A DNA stretch of 64,000 nt from an uncultured Agathobaculum sp. (GTDB lineage Bacteria > Bacillota > Clostridia > Oscillospirales > Butyricicoccaceae): the NCBI GenBank assembly GCA_944384725.1, contig CALWUJ010000005.1, forward strand, positions 46,253 through 110,252, given 5' to 3'. The notes beneath the pieces are model-generated. The model was not told where the DNA came from. It worked only from the letters and a program-made list of their open reading frames with translations, and made no database searches. A program made the translations under genes and the position numbers. This document shows, piece after piece, positions 17,021-26,975 of the stretch (position 1 is the first letter of the stretch; every line of letters starts with the position of its first letter).

Positions 17021-18685
17021 ATGGTAAAGAACGGTTCTGAGATTTTGGTGGAAGCGCTGGTAGAGCAGGGGGTCGATACGATTTTCGGCTATCCGGGCGG
17101 CGCGGTCCTCAACATCTATGATGCACTTTACAAAAACAGCGACCGCATTCGACATATTTTAACCGCCCATGAGCAGGGCGCAGCCCACGCAGCCGACGGC
17201 TATGCGCGCGCAACCGGTAAGGTTGGCGTGTGTCTGGCGACGAGCGGCCCGGGCGCGACCAATCTGGTCACGGGCATTGCAACAGCTTATATGGATTCCA
17301 TCCCGATGGTTGCCATTACCGGCAACGTCGGCACGAGCCTGATCGGCCGCGATTCCTTCCAGGAGGTTTATATCGCCGGTATCACCATGCCGATCACCAA
17401 GCATAACTTTGTCGTGCGGCATGTAGAGGAGCTGGCCGATACCATCCGCAGTGCGTTCCGTATTGCAGCGTCCGGCCGTCCCGGCCCGGTGCTGATCGAC
17501 ATCCCGAAGGATGTAACGAGTGCAGAGTGCGAATACATTCCGGAGCCCAAGGTGGAAGTGAAGGAAACATACGATGTCACGGCGGAGCAGTTGGAAACAG
17601 TCGCCGGTATGATCGCGCAGGCAGAGCGCCCGATCATCTATTTTGGTGGCGGCGTAGAGACTGCGGACGCGGGTGCGGCGCTGCTCGAGCTGATGCGCAA
17701 GGCGGATATCCCGGCGGCGCACACTATGATGGCGATTGGCTGCATTCCAGATACTGAGCCGCTGAGCCTCGGTCTGGTCGGTATGCATGGCACGGTTTCG
17801 GCGGCTTGGGCGGTCGAGCGCAGTGATTTGCTGATCTGCATCGGCGCACGTTTCTCTGACCGCGTGGCAACCAACCCGCGGCGTTTTGCTCCCAAGGCAA
17901 AGGTCGTCCATATCGACATTGACGCGGCCGAGATCAATAAAAACATTGGCGTGGATTATTCGGTAGTCAGCGATGCGGAAAACTTCCTCGAAGCACTGCT
18001 GCCGTATATAAAAGAAGCAAAGCATACCGCGTGGCGTGAACAGATCGCAGAATGGCGCAAGACGCTGGATTATGTGCCCAAGGATGATGACAGCGTCATT
18101 CATCCGCACCAGTTGCTGCGCACGCTGTATGATATGATCGGTGACGATGCGATCGTCGCCACCGATGTCGGCCAGCATCAGCTGTGGTCGGCGCAGTATA
18201 ACCGCTGCCGCAAGATCCGTCACTTCCTGACCTCGGGCGGTCTGGGAACGATGGGTTTTGGTTACGGCGCGGCCATGGGTGCACAGGTTGCGTTCCCGGA
18301 TAAGACGGTTGTCCATATCACGGGCGACGGTTCGTTCCACATGAATCTGAACGAGTTGTGCACGGCTGTTACCTATAATCTGCCGATCATCACAATCATT
18401 ATGAATAACAACGTGCTGGGCAATGTGCGCCAGTGGCAGACCATGTTCTATGAGAAGCGCTATTCCCAGACCAATCTGTATCGTAAGACCGATTACATCA
18501 AGCTTGCCGATGCGTTTGGCGGCCGTGGCTTCCGCGTGACCAATATTGCGGAGCTGCGCGCAGCGCTGGCGGATGCATTGCAGCGCACCGGCCCGGTGCT
18601 GATCGACTGCCGCATCGACAAGGATGAGCGCGTACTGCCCATGATTCCGGCGGGCGGCACGGTGGACGATATCGTGGCGGACTGA
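17021..18685 (+). CDS. ilvB: Acetolactate synthase, large (catalytic) subunit
   Basis: Thiamine diphosphate enzyme that makes acetolactate or acetohydroxybutyrate for branched-chain amino acids. 554 residues. The N-terminal Pyr domain has catalytic E51 in HEQGAAHAADGYAR and GPGATNLVTGIATAY; the central domain binds FAD; the C-terminal PP domain has the thiamine motif GDGSFHMN (D436) ending in MNNN. Start ATG has AAAGGAGG upstream. It heads the operon behind the T-box, and ilvN follows 16 bases later. Confidence 0.98.
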   Translation: MVKNGSEILVEALVEQGVDTIFGYPGGAVLNIYDALYKNSDRIRHILTAHEQGAAHAADGYARATGKVGVCLATSGPGATNLVTGIATAYMDSIPMVAITGNVGTSLIGRDSFQEVYIAGITMPITKHNFVVRHVEELADTIRSAFRIAASGRPGPVLIDIPKDVTSAECEYIPEPKVEVKETYDVTAEQLETVAGMIAQAERPIIYFGGGVETADAGAALLELMRKADIPAAHTMMAIGCIPDTEPLSLGLVGMHGTVSAAWAVERSDLLICIGARFSDRVATNPRRFAPKAKVVHIDIDAAEINKNIGVDYSVVSDAENFLEALLPYIKEAKHTAWREQIAEWRKTLDYVPKDDDSVIHPHQLLRTLYDMIGDDAIVATDVGQHQLWSAQYNRCRKIRHFLTSGGLGTMGFGYGAAMGAQVAFPDKTVVHITGDGSFHMNLNELCTAVTYNLPIITIIMNNNVLGNVRQWQTMFYEKRYSQTNLYRKTDYIKLADAFGGRGFRVTNIAELRAALADALQRTGPVLIDCRIDKDERVLPMIPAGGTVDDIVAD

Positions 18686-18701
18686 GAAAGGAGAAATCAC
18701 A

Positions 18702-19178
18702 ATGGAAAAATATATCCTTTCCGTGACCGTGCAGAATAACGCAGGCGTTCTGGCGCGTGTGTCCAGCCTGTTCGGTCGCCGCGGCTACAACATCGATTCG
18801 CTGACCGTATCCGCGACCAACGATCCGAAGGTTTCCCGCATGTCGATCATTGTGCAGGGCGATGAACCTATCCTCGAGCAGATCATCAAGCAGCTGCTCA
18901 AGTTGGAAGAAGTGCAGCGCGTCGACCACTTGCAGGAAGACGAATCCTGCTGCAGCGAACTGGTGTTCGTCAAGCTCCGCGCGGAGAGCGGCAGCGAGCG
19001 CGATGCCATCCGCCAGCTGTGCGACTTGTATGCTGCGCATATTGTGGAGTCCACCGAACAGACGATGATTGTCGAACTGTCCGAGGTACCCAGCCGCATT
19101 GATGCCTTTCTGGATGTCATCTCCAACTTTGAAGTGGTGGAGATGAGCCGTTCGGGTGTTACCGCGATCCAGAAATAA
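18702..19178 (+). CDS. ilvN: Acetolactate synthase, small (regulatory) subunit
   Basis: 158 residues. The N-terminal ACT domain (YILSVTVQNNAGVLARVSSLFGRRGYNIDSL) binds valine for feedback control, and the C-terminal half is the ALS_ss_C domain. GAAAGGAG precedes the ATG. It partners with IlvB encoded just upstream. Confidence 0.97.
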   Translation: MEKYILSVTVQNNAGVLARVSSLFGRRGYNIDSLTVSATNDPKVSRMSIIVQGDEPILEQIIKQLLKLEEVQRVDHLQEDESCCSELVFVKLRAESGSERDAIRQLCDLYAAHIVESTEQTMIVELSEVPSRIDAFLDVISNFEVVEMSRSGVTAIQK

Positions 19179-19224
19179 CGGCGTTACTCAATTTGTTTTC
19201 CTAATTTCATCTATATATATTTAG

Positions 19225-20232
<1,008 letters not shown>

Positions 20233-20246
20233 TAAAATACTGCGCA

Positions 20247-20272
20247 CAGGCGGGCGGGTTTCCGCCCGCCTG
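20247..20272 (+). terminator. Hairpin between ilvC and ilvD
   Basis: An 11-base perfect GC-rich stem (CAGGCGGGCGG with its complement) around a four-base loop, followed only by TTTC. It may be a weak terminator or an mRNA-stabilising hairpin lowering ilvD relative to ilvC. Confidence 0.6.
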
Positions 20273-20297
20273 TTTCGCACAAAAGGAGGGAATCCCC

Positions 20298-21962
20298 GTG
20301 TCCAAGAGAAGTGACAATATCACCGCAGGCGCTGAGCGAATGCCCAACCGTTCTCTGCTGCGTGCCTGTGGTTTGACCGAAGAAGAGATGAAAAAGCCGA
20401 TCATCGGTGTGGTTTCGGCTTACAGCGAAATCATTCCCGGCCACATCAATCTGGATAAGATCGCGGACGCTGCCAAGGCAGGCGTACGCATCGCGGGCGG
20501 TACGCCGGTGCTTGTTCCGGCCATCGGTGTATGCGACGGCATTGCCATGGGTCACATCGGCATGAAGTATTCGCTGCCCAGCCGCGAATTGATCGCGGAC
20601 AGCGTGGAAACGCTCGCGCAGGCACACCAGTTTGACGCGCTCGTGCTGATTCCGAACTGCGATAAGATCGTGCCCGGCATGTTGATGGCGGCTGCGCGTT
20701 TGAATATTCCGTCTATCATTGTTTCCGGCGGCCCGATGCTGGCCGGACACTATGACGGACAGGAAATCTCGCTTTCCAAGACGTTTGAGACGGTTGGCGC
20801 GTACAAGGCTGGCCTGATCGACGATGCCAAGCTCAAGGAGTGCGAGTGTGGCTCGTGTCCGGGCTGCGGTTCCTGCTCGGGTATGTACACGGCAAACTCG
20901 ATGAACTGCCTGTCCGAGGCAATCGGCATGGCGTTGCCCGGCAACGGCACGATCCCGGCGGTGCACGCTGCGCGAATTCATCTGGCCAAGCACGCTGGCA
21001 TGCAGATCATGGAACTGCTGCGCCGCGACATCAAGCCGCGCGACATCCTGACACCTGCGGCCTTCCGCAACGCCCTGACCTGTGAAATGGCGATCGGCTG
21101 CTCGACCAACTCGGTGCTGCACTTGCTCGCGCTGGCAAACGAAGCAGGCGTACCGCTCGATTTGAATACGCTCAACGAGCTGTCCGCCAAGGTGCCGAAT
21201 ATCTGCCATCTGGCACCGGCTGGCCCGCATCACATCGAAGAATTGTACATGGCGGGCGGCGTACCGGCCATCATGAAGGAACTCACCAAGCGCGACCTGC
21301 TCGATCTGTCGCTTATCACCGCGACCGGTAAGACGGTCGGTGAGAACCTCGAGGGTGTTGTAAATAAGAACACCGAAGTCGTGCGTCCGTTGGAAAGCCC
21401 GTATTCCGAGACCGGCGGTATCGCTGTGCTGTGGGGCAACATTGCCAAGAACGGCTGTGTTGTCAAACGCTCGGCGGTGGCGCCCGAAATGATGGTGCAT
21501 GAAGGCCCGGCGCGTGTCTTTGATTCAGAAGATGATGCCATCAAGGCGATTTATGCCGGTGAAATTCACAAGGGCGACGTTGTGGTCATCCGTTACGAAG
21601 GCCCGAAGGGTGGCCCCGGTATGCGTGAGATGCTCAATCCGACCTCTGCGCTGGCGGGCATGCAGCTCGATAAGGACTGCGCGCTGATTACGGACGGTCG
21701 TTTCTCCGGTGCGTCCCGTGGTGCATCCATCGGTCACGTTTCGCCAGAAGCCGCTGCGGGCGGCGAGATCGCGCTGATCGAAGAGGGCGATATCATTGCC
21801 ATTGATATCCCGAACAGCAAGGTCAATGTCCAGATTTCCGATGAGGAGATGGAGGCGCGTTGCGCAAAGTTTGTGCCGCGTGAGCCGAACATTAAGTCCG
21901 GCTGGCTGTACCGCTATTCTAAGCTGGTTACTTCGGCCGATCAGGGCGCAGTGCTCCGATAA
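20298..21962 (+). CDS. ilvD: Dihydroxy-acid dehydratase
   Basis: Iron-sulfur enzyme making the 2-keto acids of valine and isoleucine. 554 residues. Cluster cysteines are in NCDKIVPGM and [15 protein letters not shown], and the family motif [11 protein letters not shown] is intact. It starts at GTG with AAAAGGAGGG eight bases upstream. The operon ends here without leuABCD or ilvE, so those steps are encoded elsewhere. Confidence 0.98.
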   Translation: MSKRSDNITAGAERMPNRSLLRACGLTEEEMKKPIIGVVSAYSEIIPGHINLDKIADAAKAGVRIAGGTPVLVPAIGVCDGIAMGHIGMKYSLPSRELIADSVETLAQAHQFDALVLIPNCDKIVPGMLMAAARLNIPSIIVSGGPMLAGHYDGQEISLSKTFETVGAYKAGLIDDAKLKECECGSCPGCGSCSGMYTANSMNCLSEAIGMALPGNGTIPAVHAARIHLAKHAGMQIMELLRRDIKPRDILTPAAFRNALTCEMAIGCSTNSVLHLLALANEAGVPLDLNTLNELSAKVPNICHLAPAGPHHIEELYMAGGVPAIMKELTKRDLLDLSLITATGKTVGENLEGVVNKNTEVVRPLESPYSETGGIAVLWGNIAKNGCVVKRSAVAPEMMVHEGPARVFDSEDDAIKAIYAGEIHKGDVVVIRYEGPKGGPGMREMLNPTSALAGMQLDKDCALITDGRFSGASRGASIGHVSPEAAAGGEIALIEEGDIIAIDIPNSKVNVQISDEEMEARCAKFVPREPNIKSGWLYRYSKLVTSADQGAVLR

Positions 21963-21968
21963 ATAAAG

Positions 21969-22001
21969 AAAAAGCCTGAAGCAATTTGCTTCAGGCTTTT
22001 T
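21969..22001 (+). terminator. Terminator of the ilv operon
   Basis: AAAAAGCCTGAAGC pairs with GCTTCAGGCTTTTT around a five-base loop, directly after ilvD. Confidence 0.9.
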
Positions 22002-22034
22002 GTCTGTTGCAGATGGCTTTTTGTCTGTTGCAGA
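21994..22034 (+). repeat. Tandem duplication of a 20-base terminator tail
   Basis: The 20-base string GGCTTTTTGTCTGTTGCAGA occurs at 21994-22013 and again at 22015-22034, a 21-base period. A third partial copy (CGGCTTG) may follow. Confidence 0.85.
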
Positions 22035-22038
22035 CGGC

Positions 22039-22067
22039 TTGTTTCTGTCGGTTAAATCTGGTATACT
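22039..22067 (+). promoter_or_regulatory. Promoter of pyrE
   Basis: TTGTTT (22039-22044), 17 bases, TATACT (22062-22067). The predicted start of transcription falls at about 22073, which argues against the ATG at 22076 as the usual start codon. Confidence 0.6.
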
Positions 22068-22099
22068 GATGACAAATGAGTATAAAGGTGGAACGAGTT

Positions 22100-22762
22100 A
22101 TGCTTTCAGAGGCGAAAAAGGAATTTATCGAGTTTATGATGAGCGCGGATGTGCTGCGCTTTGGCGATTTTACGACCAAATCCGGCCGCAAAACGCCGTA
22201 TTTTGTCAACACCGGCAACTACAAGACTGGTTTGCAGAACTCCCGCCTGGGTGAGTTCTATGCAGCACTGGTCAAGGAAACCATTGGCGACGACTTTGAT
22301 GCGATGTTCGGTCCGGCATATAAGGGCATCCCGCTGGCAACTTCGGTTTCTGGTGCATTGGCACGCAACTACGGCATTGACAAGCCCTTCTTCTTTAACC
22401 GCAAGGAAGCGAAGGACCACGGCGAGGGCGGCAGCATCGTCGGTTATAAGCCGCAGGACGGCGACCGCGTTATCATCATTGAGGACGTCATCACCGCAGG
22501 CACCGCGATTCGTGAGACCATGCCGGTGCTCCAGAGCTGCGCGGATGTCAAGGTGACCGATATGTTCATTTCGGTCAATCGCTGCGAGGTCGGCACGACT
22601 CCGGGCAAGACGGCGGTGATGGAAGTTGGTGAGGAGTTCGGCATCAAGGTACATGCACTCGTCACCGTACAGGATATCCGTGAATATCTGGCGGATAAGG
22701 CGGAGTATGCACATCTGCTGCCGCTGATGGATGCGTATATGGAGCAGTACTGCGTGTTCTGA
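22100..22762 (+). CDS. pyrE: Orotate phosphoribosyltransferase
   Basis: Adds PRPP to orotate in pyrimidine synthesis. 220 residues from the ATG at 22100. The PRPP-binding motif is VIIIEDVITAGTAIRET, with the flexible catalytic loop at RKEAKDHGEGG and the orotate region YFVNTGNYKTG. I choose 22100 because AAAGGTGG is eight bases upstream and the promoter would leave no leader for the in-frame ATG at 22076. It stands alone, without other pyr genes nearby. Confidence 0.96.
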   Translation: MLSEAKKEFIEFMMSADVLRFGDFTTKSGRKTPYFVNTGNYKTGLQNSRLGEFYAALVKETIGDDFDAMFGPAYKGIPLATSVSGALARNYGIDKPFFFNRKEAKDHGEGGSIVGYKPQDGDRVIIIEDVITAGTAIRETMPVLQSCADVKVTDMFISVNRCEVGTTPGKTAVMEVGEEFGIKVHALVTVQDIREYLADKAEYAHLLPLMDAYMEQYCVF

Positions 22763-22851
22763 CACCGAAAATGCAAATGAAAACGTCTTGTTTCCGGTAA
22801 AGTGAACCGCTTCCCGTTAAGAGAACAGTGAAACAATATCAAGTTTTCCCG

Positions 22852-22883
22852 GCTGGCAGCTAATATGTTGCCAGCTGTTTTTT
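22852..22883 (+). terminator. Terminator of pyrE
   Basis: GCTGGCA pairs with TGCCAGC around a loop of about ten bases and is followed by six T. Confidence 0.75.
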
Positions 22884-22909
22884 ATGCGGCGGGGTGGAGC
22901 GGGCGAGGG

Positions 22910-22938
22910 TTGTCAGGCAGTAGCGTGTACGGTATAAT
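22910..22938 (+). promoter_or_regulatory. Promoter of the kinase-lectin gene
   Basis: TTGTCA (22910-22915), 17 bases, TATAAT (22933-22938), about 35 bases before the start codon. Confidence 0.8.
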
Positions 22939-22973
22939 TGTTGCAGGCAAATATATTCCGAAAGGGTTTTGGC

Positions 22974-24377
22974 ATGGAGAATCAGGATAACCGCCTGCGA
23001 AGCTATGCGCCGCTTTGGGGGCATTGGATGCCGGAAAAGAGAATATATCGCAGCGGCAGCTGCAGCGTTTATACTCTGTCCGGCGGGCAGCCGGAACAGG
23101 GCTTTGATTGCGTGGTCAAGGTGGTCACTATTCTTGGGCAGAGTGAGCAGGCTGAGCGTCAGCTGGCTGATGCACAGCAGGAGATTGCGGCGCTCGAGCG
23201 GCTGCGCGGCTGCGCACAGGTAGTCACGCTTTATGATTATGCCATTCGCCCCATTGAGGAAGAGGGCGAGGTGGTCGGCTGGGATGTCTTGCTGCGCATG
23301 GAGAAGCTGGATTGCGTGGCCGAGCTGCTGCGCGAGGGCGAGCCGCTGTCCATGGCGGAGGTGGAAACACTGGCCTGCGATATTGCGGCTGCGTTATCGG
23401 CAGCTCATCGCGCCGGGCTGATCCACCGGGATGTCAAGCCCGCTAACCTGTACCGCACGGCAGACGGGCATTTTCAGCTCGGGGATTTCGGCGTTGCTCG
23501 CCGCTGCCGCACCGGCATGCTGCAAACTATGACCGGCACCGCCGCTTACATGGCGCCCGAGGTCGCCCGGGGCGATGTATATGACGGCCGCGCCGATCTG
23601 TATTCGCTGGGCATCGTGCTGTATCAGCTGCTTAACGGCGGGCAGTTGCCGCTGACAGACGAGGAGACGCCCTATGATGCCCGCGAGGACGCTGTGCGCC
23701 GCCGTTGGCAGGGCACGAAGCCGCCGCCCCCGCCGGAGGGCAGCAGGCGACTGAAAAAAATTGTACTGCGTTGCTGCCAGCCGCAGGCACAGCACCGGTA
23801 TGCTTCGGCGGATGCGCTGTTGTGCGCGCTGACGCGCCGCTCTAACCGTGGTTGGAAGGCCGCTGCTGCTGTAGGCTGGGCCTGCGCGGCGGTGTCTGCC
23901 GTATTGTTGGCATTTTGGAAGCCGTCGGTATCGCCCGAAGCAACGGAGCTTGCGACCGTCGCGCCAGAACAAGGCCCGCGCTATGCGGTTGTGCAGGCCG
24001 TCATGACTTGGGATGAGGCGCGTGTCTACTGCGAATCCCGCGGCGGCCACCTTGCCACGATCACCAGTCAGCAACAAATGGACACGATCATTGCGTTGCT
24101 TGAGGAAAGCAATTTGGAAACCGTCTGGCTGGGGGCGAATAACTATACCAGCAGCGGAGGGTTCCAATGGGTCAACGGCGAACCGTTCGAATTTGCCGCA
24201 TGGGGCGTTGGTGAGCCAAACAACCAGAATGGACAGGAGCATTATCTGATGATGTACAATAAGGACGATCAGGGTTGGGTGTGGAACGACTCGGTTTCCA
24301 ACGGCACGGCAGCCTTTGACTCGCAGCATTGCGGCTTTGTCTGTCAGTGGGACGACAGCAATGGATCGGGCAGCTGA
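22974..24377 (+). CDS. Transmembrane Ser/Thr protein kinase with external C-type lectin domain
   Basis: 467 residues. Residues 25-285 form a Hanks-type kinase: ATP-anchoring K49 in VVKVV, catalytic HRDVKPAN (D153), DFG (D171) and APE (194-196). The glycine loop is degenerate (RSGSCSVY). A transmembrane helix lies near 295-315. Residues 330-465 form a C-type lectin-like domain: WDEARVYCESRGGHLATI, WLGA, W.NGE, then EPNN and WND, the calcium/sugar-binding pair of sugar-binding lectins, and GFVC. So the kinase is inside and the lectin outside, suggesting a glycan sensor. Start ATG has GAAAGGG upstream. It overlaps the next gene by 17 bases. Confidence 0.92.
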   Translation: MENQDNRLRSYAPLWGHWMPEKRIYRSGSCSVYTLSGGQPEQGFDCVVKVVTILGQSEQAERQLADAQQEIAALERLRGCAQVVTLYDYAIRPIEEEGEVVGWDVLLRMEKLDCVAELLREGEPLSMAEVETLACDIAAALSAAHRAGLIHRDVKPANLYRTADGHFQLGDFGVARRCRTGMLQTMTGTAAYMAPEVARGDVYDGRADLYSLGIVLYQLLNGGQLPLTDEETPYDAREDAVRRRWQGTKPPPPPEGSRRLKKIVLRCCQPQAQHRYASADALLCALTRRSNRGWKAAAAVGWACAAVSAVLLAFWKPSVSPEATELATVAPEQGPRYAVVQAVMTWDEARVYCESRGGHLATITSQQQMDTIIALLEESNLETVWLGANNYTSSGGFQWVNGEPFEFAAWGVGEPNNQNGQEHYLMMYNKDDQGWVWNDSVSNGTAAFDSQHCGFVCQWDDSNGSGS

Positions 24378-25425
24378 AATCGCGCGGTGTGAGACGGTCG
24401 GTGACGTGCTCGCGCTGCTGAACGATGATGAGGGCTGGGCTGAGTCGTGGCAAAGCTTTTTTGCCGGGCTGCTGGATGCTTCGGGGCTGAGTTATATTCG
24501 TTTTGCCGCCCGCTGTGGGTTGAGCAAAAATACGGTCAAACGCTGGCGGCTCGAGGGAGGCGCGCCCAAAAGCCGGGACACCTATATCAAGGTTGGATTT
24601 GGTGCGGTCATGGCGCCGCAGGCGGTCAGCGATATGCTGTCGCGCTACGGCGGCTACTGCGGGCTCAACCCGCGCGACCCGTTCGACGCCTGCTGTGTGT
24701 TCTGCCTGCAGCGGAGGATGCAGGGCGACATGCAGTATGACTACGCGGCGGCTGACGCACTCTACCGGCGGCTGCTGGCCGAAGAGCAGCCGGGCGGAGC
24801 GTCCAGCCTGACCACCACACACCTGATGGCACAGTTGTCGGCGGTCGACACGGAGCAGGCGCTCGCAGCGTTTTTGCAGACCTTTGGCGCGGAACTGACC
24901 GGCCGCAAGCAAAAGCTGGAGCGATATCTGGACGAATACCTGACTGTGCATCGGCTGGAAGCCGCACGCGACGGCGGCAGCGGCAGTGTGCACAGTCTTG
25001 GTCTGCCGCCGTGGATAGAAAAGCAGCTGTCCCAACTGCGCCGCCACGGGATCGTGCCGCGCCGCCGCAGCCTGACCGCGCTTGGGCTGCACCTGAACAT
25101 GACACTTGACGAGTTGGATGTGCTGCTGCGCTACGCCGGGATGGAGTCGCTTCGCGCACGTGACCGGCTGGAATGCGTACTGATTTACGCTTTACAGCAG
25201 CTGGCGCTGACCCATCCCGAGCTGGCGTTGGGAAATGCGACCGCGTTGCTCGCGGTCACGCGTGACGCCAAGACCCGCCGTCGCTGCACTGAGCTGGCGC
25301 GCGAATATTGGCAGGCAGGATACCAAAGTGAGGCGGAGGATGTGGAAAGCGTGGCAGCGTATGTGCGCCGCGTGCTGGAGCAGATGGAACTGGACGAAGC
25401 GGACGAATTACTCGGTCTGCTCTGA
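24361..25425 (+). CDS. Double helix-turn-helix protein coupled to the kinase
   Basis: 354 residues from the ATG at 24361, overlapping the kinase gene end, so coupled translation is likely. Two XRE-like helix-turn-helix segments are visible: about 43-75 (SYIRFAARCGLSKNTVKRWR) and about 234-275 (LTALGLHLNMTLDELDVLLRYAGM, followed by LRARDRLE). The middle is helical with several cysteines (CCVFC near 118). No membrane segment. I do not recognise a named family. From the overlap I infer it is the regulator, substrate or adaptor of the kinase. Confidence 0.75.
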   Translation: MDRAAEIARCETVGDVLALLNDDEGWAESWQSFFAGLLDASGLSYIRFAARCGLSKNTVKRWRLEGGAPKSRDTYIKVGFGAVMAPQAVSDMLSRYGGYCGLNPRDPFDACCVFCLQRRMQGDMQYDYAAADALYRRLLAEEQPGGASSLTTTHLMAQLSAVDTEQALAAFLQTFGAELTGRKQKLERYLDEYLTVHRLEAARDGGSGSVHSLGLPPWIEKQLSQLRRHGIVPRRRSLTALGLHLNMTLDELDVLLRYAGMESLRARDRLECVLIYALQQLALTHPELALGNATALLAVTRDAKTRRRCTELAREYWQAGYQSEAEDVESVAAYVRRVLEQMELDEADELLGLL

Positions 25426-25438
25426 GATAACGCAATAG

Positions 25439-25473
25439 AACAAGGCCACCCCTACTGGGGTGGCCTTGTTGTT
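25439..25473 (+). terminator. Terminator of the kinase operon
   Basis: A 14-base perfect stem (AACAAGGCCACCCC with its complement) around a four-base loop, then GTTG. It sits 14 bases after the stop. Confidence 0.85.
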
Positions 25474-25604
25474 GCGCTAGGGTCAATTGGCGGAAAATAG
25501 CGGAAAAATGCATGATACACTTCAGATACGGATAGATAGTGGAGGGCTGCACACAGCAGGGAACGAAATCTTATTCATTTTTTGAAAAGAAAGGAGGCGG
25601 CAGC

Positions 25605-26975
25605 ATGCATCGTGCTTTTCATGTGATACAACGACTGTTTCTGCTTTGTTTTATTCTTGCCGTCATCGGTATTCTGCTTGCCGGCGGATGGCTTGCCGGT
25701 CTGTGTGTCCTTGCTGCCGCCGGCTGGATGGTACGCGGTCAAGTGACCATCCGACATTTCACGCTTTGGCTGTTGATCGGCGGTTTCCTGCTGCGTGTGG
25801 CGGTCATTCTGGTGCTCAATCCGCCGATCATCAGCGATTTCGGACTCCTATTTGAGGCCTCGCAGAGCCTATCGGCGGGTGATACTTCATTCCAGCAGAT
25901 GCGGTATTTCTCTCTATGGGCCTATCAGAGTGTGTTTGTTGCCTGGCAAGCGATGTTCCTTGTGGTTTGGAATAACCCATTGATGATTAAAATAGTCAAT
26001 GCTTTGCTCAGCGCAGGCACAGTGTGTCTGCTCTACCGTTTGGCGCGCGGTCATGTGCGAGAGAGCACGGCGCAGGCTGCCATGCTGATGCTGACGGCTT
26101 TCCCTTTTGCGCTGACCTTGCCTACCGTGTTGACCAACCAAGTCTCTTCAGCATTCTTTTTGACAATCGGCGCATGGCTGCTTGCCAGCCGTGATTGCAC
26201 ACGTCTGGGCTTCTGGCGCTTTCCGCTTGCCGGACTTGCACTGCAGGCAGGTAATCTGCTGCGCAGTGAGGGCATCATCCTTGTGGTGGCTGCGTTGGCG
26301 TATGCGTTTTTCACCGTACTGCACCGACCAGAGACGGTCAAGCGCATCCTGTGCGGTATGGCAGCGCTATTTGTGGTTTACGGAGCGGTCGGCGTGGGTG
26401 CGGATGCCGTTGTGCGCGCGAGTGGGCTGAATGTAAACGGAACGGCAAACGGATACCCCGGCTGGAAATTCGTCACCGGTCTCAATTTCAGTACGTCGGG
26501 CGGCTATTCGACGGATGACTGGAATCAGCTTTCCGCGACATTCGATGAAAGTGGCCCGACCGAAGCGACTGAGGCCGTGCAACACGAGCTGATTTCCGAG
26601 CGTTTGTCCGCTGGACCGAAAGCACTGCTGCTGCATGCGGTGCATAAATGCAAGTTGCTCTGGTGCAATGATGCATTGAACTGGGCGTTCGGCCATTTGC
26701 AGTTACACGATTACCTGACTCTTGTTTATGATAGCATTCAGAAAATGGATCGACTGCTGTTCTATGCCGCGCTGCTGCTGGCGGCCTTTGGGGTGTGTCG
26801 CCCATGCCGCACGCCCGCGGCCTATCTTCCGCTGTTCGTCGTGTTCGCTGCATTCTGCGTGTTCCTGCTGATCGAAGTACAGCCGCGCTATGCCTATCTG
26901 CCACAGTTGTTCCTGTTCTGCGGCGCATCGCTCGGTCTCGATCGCCTGATCGGAAAGGAGGAAAACCATGCCTAA
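25605..26975 (+). CDS. Polytopic GT-C-type glycosyltransferase (lipid-linked sugar donor)
   Basis: 456 residues with about ten or more hydrophobic segments. The loop after the second to third helix contains the aspartate in PPIISDFGLLFEA, as in GT39/PMT-like and GtrC-like GT-C enzymes that use polyprenyl-phosphate sugars. The C-terminus ends FLLIEVQPRYAYLPQLFLF, the R/Y motif common in this group. ATG at 25605 has AAAGGAGG nine bases upstream. It overlaps the GtrB-like gene by eight bases. Acceptor unknown; a cell-wall polymer or surface protein is likely. Confidence 0.8.
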   Translation: MHRAFHVIQRLFLLCFILAVIGILLAGGWLAGLCVLAAAGWMVRGQVTIRHFTLWLLIGGFLLRVAVILVLNPPIISDFGLLFEASQSLSAGDTSFQQMRYFSLWAYQSVFVAWQAMFLVVWNNPLMIKIVNALLSAGTVCLLYRLARGHVRESTAQAAMLMLTAFPFALTLPTVLTNQVSSAFFLTIGAWLLASRDCTRLGFWRFPLAGLALQAGNLLRSEGIILVVAALAYAFFTVLHRPETVKRILCGMAALFVVYGAVGVGADAVVRASGLNVNGTANGYPGWKFVTGLNFSTSGGYSTDDWNQLSATFDESGPTEATEAVQHELISERLSAGPKALLLHAVHKCKLLWCNDALNWAFGHLQLHDYLTLVYDSIQKMDRLLFYAALLLAAFGVCRPCRTPAAYLPLFVVFAAFCVFLLIEVQPRYAYLPQLFLFCGASLGLDRLIGKEENHA

